Notes under the pieces: model-generated
Told to the model about the DNA's origin: nothing
What the model saw: only the letters and a program-made list of their open reading frames with translations
The model's database searches: none
NCBI GenBank assembly: GCA_905182995.1
Contig: CAJJDP010000086.1
Coordinates: forward strand, 298,144 to 362,143
Direction: 5' to 3'
DNA from: Paramecium octaurelia
Lineage: Eukaryota > Ciliophora > Oligohymenophorea > Peniculida > Parameciidae
Length of the DNA stretch: 64,000 nucleotides
Shown here: positions 61,547-64,000 of the stretch, in pieces
Numbering within the stretch: the first letter of the stretch is position 1
Layout of the letters: the number at the start of each line of letters is the position of its first letter
Position numbers and translations under genes: made by a program

Positions 61547-62679
61547 ATGAAAACATTTGTCTTGATTGTTCTCTTAGGATTGGCACTTGGAGTACAAGTG
61601 AATGAATAAGCAACAATTTTGTAAGAAGCATTAACCAACAATTTAAAAGCCACAAGTATGGGTAGGGCAGTTCTTGCTATGGTTGAATTGGGTTCACCTA
61701 ATTTCAATCCCTTATTTGATGCATTGGAAGCCTGGGCTTCACTTATCGAGGTAATATATCGAATAATCTCAGCAAACTATAGCCGATGAAAATTCATCAT
61801 ATGGAGCATTCGTCTAATAAGTAGAAACAGAGGAAACAAATTATAAAGCTCTCATTGCTCAATACGAAAACGAGGTGGCTGAGTACAATATTTAAATCAG
61901 GGAAATCTTAAAGTCAAGAATTTCTCTGGAGGAAGACCTTGAAAGGACAAGAACCGAATTGGGAGGCACTAAACAACAAAAAGCTAACATTGAGAATTAA
62001 TAAAGACAAGATTCAGCTGATTTTAAAACAAGAACCAGTTAATTGAGTGCTGCCATTGTTGTGATCGATGAAGCATTGAAAGTGTTAGATAAAGCAAAGT
62101 GTAAATCATCAATTAAAGATAGACTCCTCATTTGTCGAAGAAGATGCTCAATAATTGTCTTCTTTAGTCTCAGGAACACCAGAATTACATACCTTGTTAC
62201 TTTAATTAAACACTGAAGATTACAAGAGTGCATAAAATTTATAAAAGTATTTATTCACTTAAAGTTGTTAGAGTCATTAATTTGTTACAAAACATTAGAG
62301 ATTAATTTAATCAAAATATTTAAACATTACAAGCAGGCTTTACAGCAGCCTAACAATAAGCCTAAGATTTATTTGAGCTATTGAATGCAAAAATTGATTC
62401 ATTGGTCAAAGATGTCATTCCATAATTGCAATAAGATATCTAAGGAAAAGACAGTAAGAATATCGTCTATATTAAGGCGAAATCGATTCAAGAAGACAAT
62501 TAGCTAACGAAGCTCAAGCAAATCTTGATGCCGCTAGGGAAAGTTTGAAATAGTCCATTTAAGAGAAAGGCTTAGCAACAAACAGCCATAACATATTAAT
62601 TTCTGAATATCACAGCAATTTGGATACTGTCGCAGAATGTATAAGTGCTTTACATGGAAGCGGAATTTAAAGATAATGA
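61547..62679 (+). CDS. Trichocyst matrix protein
   Basis: A 346-residue precursor of the crystalline content of trichocysts, the regulated secretory organelles of Paramecium. The signal peptide is MKTFVLIVLLGLALGVQV. The rest is almost entirely helical and heptad-like (REILKSRISLEEDLERTR), with the family start of a unit in VELGSPNFNPLFDALEAW and the end ISEYHSNLDTVAECISAL. Four introns (22, 22, 25, 23 nt) give 347 codons. Such precursors are cleaved into small acidic polypeptides. Family by recognition; paralogue not assigned. Confidence 0.85.
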
Positions 62680-62718
62680 AATAGATACATAATAATAAAT
62701 AATTTTACTCAGTAATGA

Positions 62719-64000
62719 TCAATTTATTATGATTTCGCTAAATGATCGGAATCTGTGTTTGCATTGTGGTTCTTCTTGTATCACACGATTCACTCTTTCA
62801 TAAATTGTTGAATATATCTATTAAGCTGTCTGCAATAAATATTTTACTGATTCATCTTTCTTATTTGGTATATAATAATAAACACTTGATGCTAATTATT
62901 ATTATATTAAAGGTTCATTATTCTATCTTTAAATTGGGCTTTCCATTTCATCAATATCAAATTGTTTAGATTAAGATTATTCATCTTCAATTTAATTCGC
63001 AGATGTTTGTCTTTAATGATTGCTACTTATGGAAGTTGTTGGTAATAAGTCCTTATGATTCAAATAAAACTGATGCAAAAACTTATAATTTGCATTCATC
63101 TTTTTGGCTCTTTCTTAGTAACGAAGATTTGAATTTGTAAGCAATTTTATTCTATGCTTAATTTACTATTTAAAATTACTTCCATCTCATCGCAATATCT
63201 TTACAACTCATCATTGTGTGCTTATAATGTCCTGTTCAAGATCATTTCTCTTTAATGATTCTTTCTGAGTTCATCTAGAGCTTTTTCGAGTTTTTAGATC
63301 CTTTCCATACTTTAGATATCATTCAAAGGTTTTTAGGTCTATTGTATTTATCTTTTAGCATTAATCTCCTATATTTATTTAGCTCTTGTTAAATCAAGTT
63401 TAGGAATAACTGTTCCCTTTGTTGAATTCAACTAAAACTATTAAATCTTAGGAGAATAATTTCCATCTAGTGGAGCCTCTGACGATTTTGAAGAGGGTGT
63501 ATCACAAGAGGAAGAGTTATTCATTAATTTAAGGGCTCTTGCCTAAAAATCAATTAATTGTTCTGGATCTTGATTCATGAAAATCAGTTTGTTACCAGCA
63601 TGAGCCATGCTTTTTTGTTGCAATAATTCGTTCATCAATCTCTAATAAAATAAAATTCTTAAATTACTAAATTTAGTCCTTGTATGCTCTATTTTTCTTT
63701 GATTAATTTCTATTTCTATTTCTGCTCAATTAAGAGTTGTTCATTCAGCATTTGAATTTCATTATGCATTTTTAGTCCAATAAGATCAGGATCACATACT
63801 TCTCTAAATTTGATTACGACTCCAGCTATTTCGTCATATTCCGGTTTTAATTCCTCCATCTTCGCTAACTTACTTTCTGCAGACATCAGATTTTCTTGCA
63901 AACCCTGCATTTTTTATTGTAATGATTAAATTAGTTCTTTCTCTTATCTTTAGACCTCCTCTGTTATTTGCTGATTTATCAATTAATCACATTAAGCTTC
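62719..64000 (-). CDS. Coiled-coil protein, 5' end outside the window
   Basis: The right edge cuts the gene upstream of a long coiled coil (MQGLQENLMSAESKLAKMEE, IQMLNEQLLIEQKQ). Introns at 63642-63667 (26 nt) and 63157-63179 (23 nt) are needed. For the second a longer 28-nt form ending at a later AG gives a premature stop, so the first AG is used. More helices (ELRKNHQREMILNRTLQAHN) and a Gln/Ser-rich segment precede a helical C-terminus. No motor or enzyme domain is visible in this part. Confidence 0.75.

Noticed and set aside
62742..62969. Plus-strand hydrophobic ORF
   Set aside because: It is antisense to the C-terminal exon of the coiled-coil gene, whose frame and introns are consistent.

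Overview
The window is a gene-dense, AT-rich piece of a ciliate macronuclear genome, almost certainly a Paramecium of the aurelia type. Three things seen in the sequence support this. Reading frames are continuous only if TAA and TAG are read as glutamine and TGA is the sole stop. Nearly every intron is 20-29 nt, starts GTA or GTG and ends TAG or AAG. A complete trichocyst matrix protein gene is present. All coding calls here use that code, and for most genes the exon sums were checked to be divisible by three. There are no bacterial features, CRISPR arrays, rRNA or recognisable tRNA genes.

Layout. 1-6 kb: TBC RabGAP, MOK-like kinase, DRG2 GTPase, an unknown gene, SFT2 and a small secreted protein. 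6-9.3 kb: an ORF remnant and a Q-rich coiled-coil protein. 10-15.2 kb: ribosomal L14, a Rab pseudogene, EF-hand protein, centrin, lipocalin and PDH E1-beta. 15.8-20.7 kb: an alpha/beta hydrolase whose catalytic Ser is Ala, then a poor region with an ORF remnant, a decayed gelsolin gene, a channel-like membrane ORF and a small unknown gene. 21.4-32.1 kb: a secreted protein with nine 44-residue repeats and a 2578-residue ankyrin-WGR-PARP protein. 32.2-41.3 kb: three-repeat Myb, ankyrin-DHHC acyltransferase, ubiquitin-like-S27a fusion, an ORF split by TGA, a TTLL ligase, a protein kinase and a small gene with a 58-nt intron. 42-49.7 kb: METTL3, PHO80-type cyclin, a Gln-repeat protein, isocitrate lyase and an unknown gene. 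50-56.3 kb: a VHS-like/coiled-coil/appendage protein, fatty acid hydroxylase and catalase. 56.4-64 kb: small unknown genes, APC10, an ankyrin protein, VPS26, trichocyst matrix protein and a coiled-coil protein cut by the right edge.

Genes are not in operons. Neighbours are packed tightly, often 25-50 bp apart. Functional themes are membrane traffic (TBC, SFT2, DHHC, VPS26, VHS/appendage protein, trichocyst protein), cilia and cytoskeleton (MOK, centrin, TTLL), carbon and peroxide metabolism (PDH E1-beta, isocitrate lyase, catalase) and nuclear regulation (Myb, METTL3, PARP, APC10). Several disrupted genes fit loss of duplicates after the whole-genome duplications known in this lineage; that link is inference.
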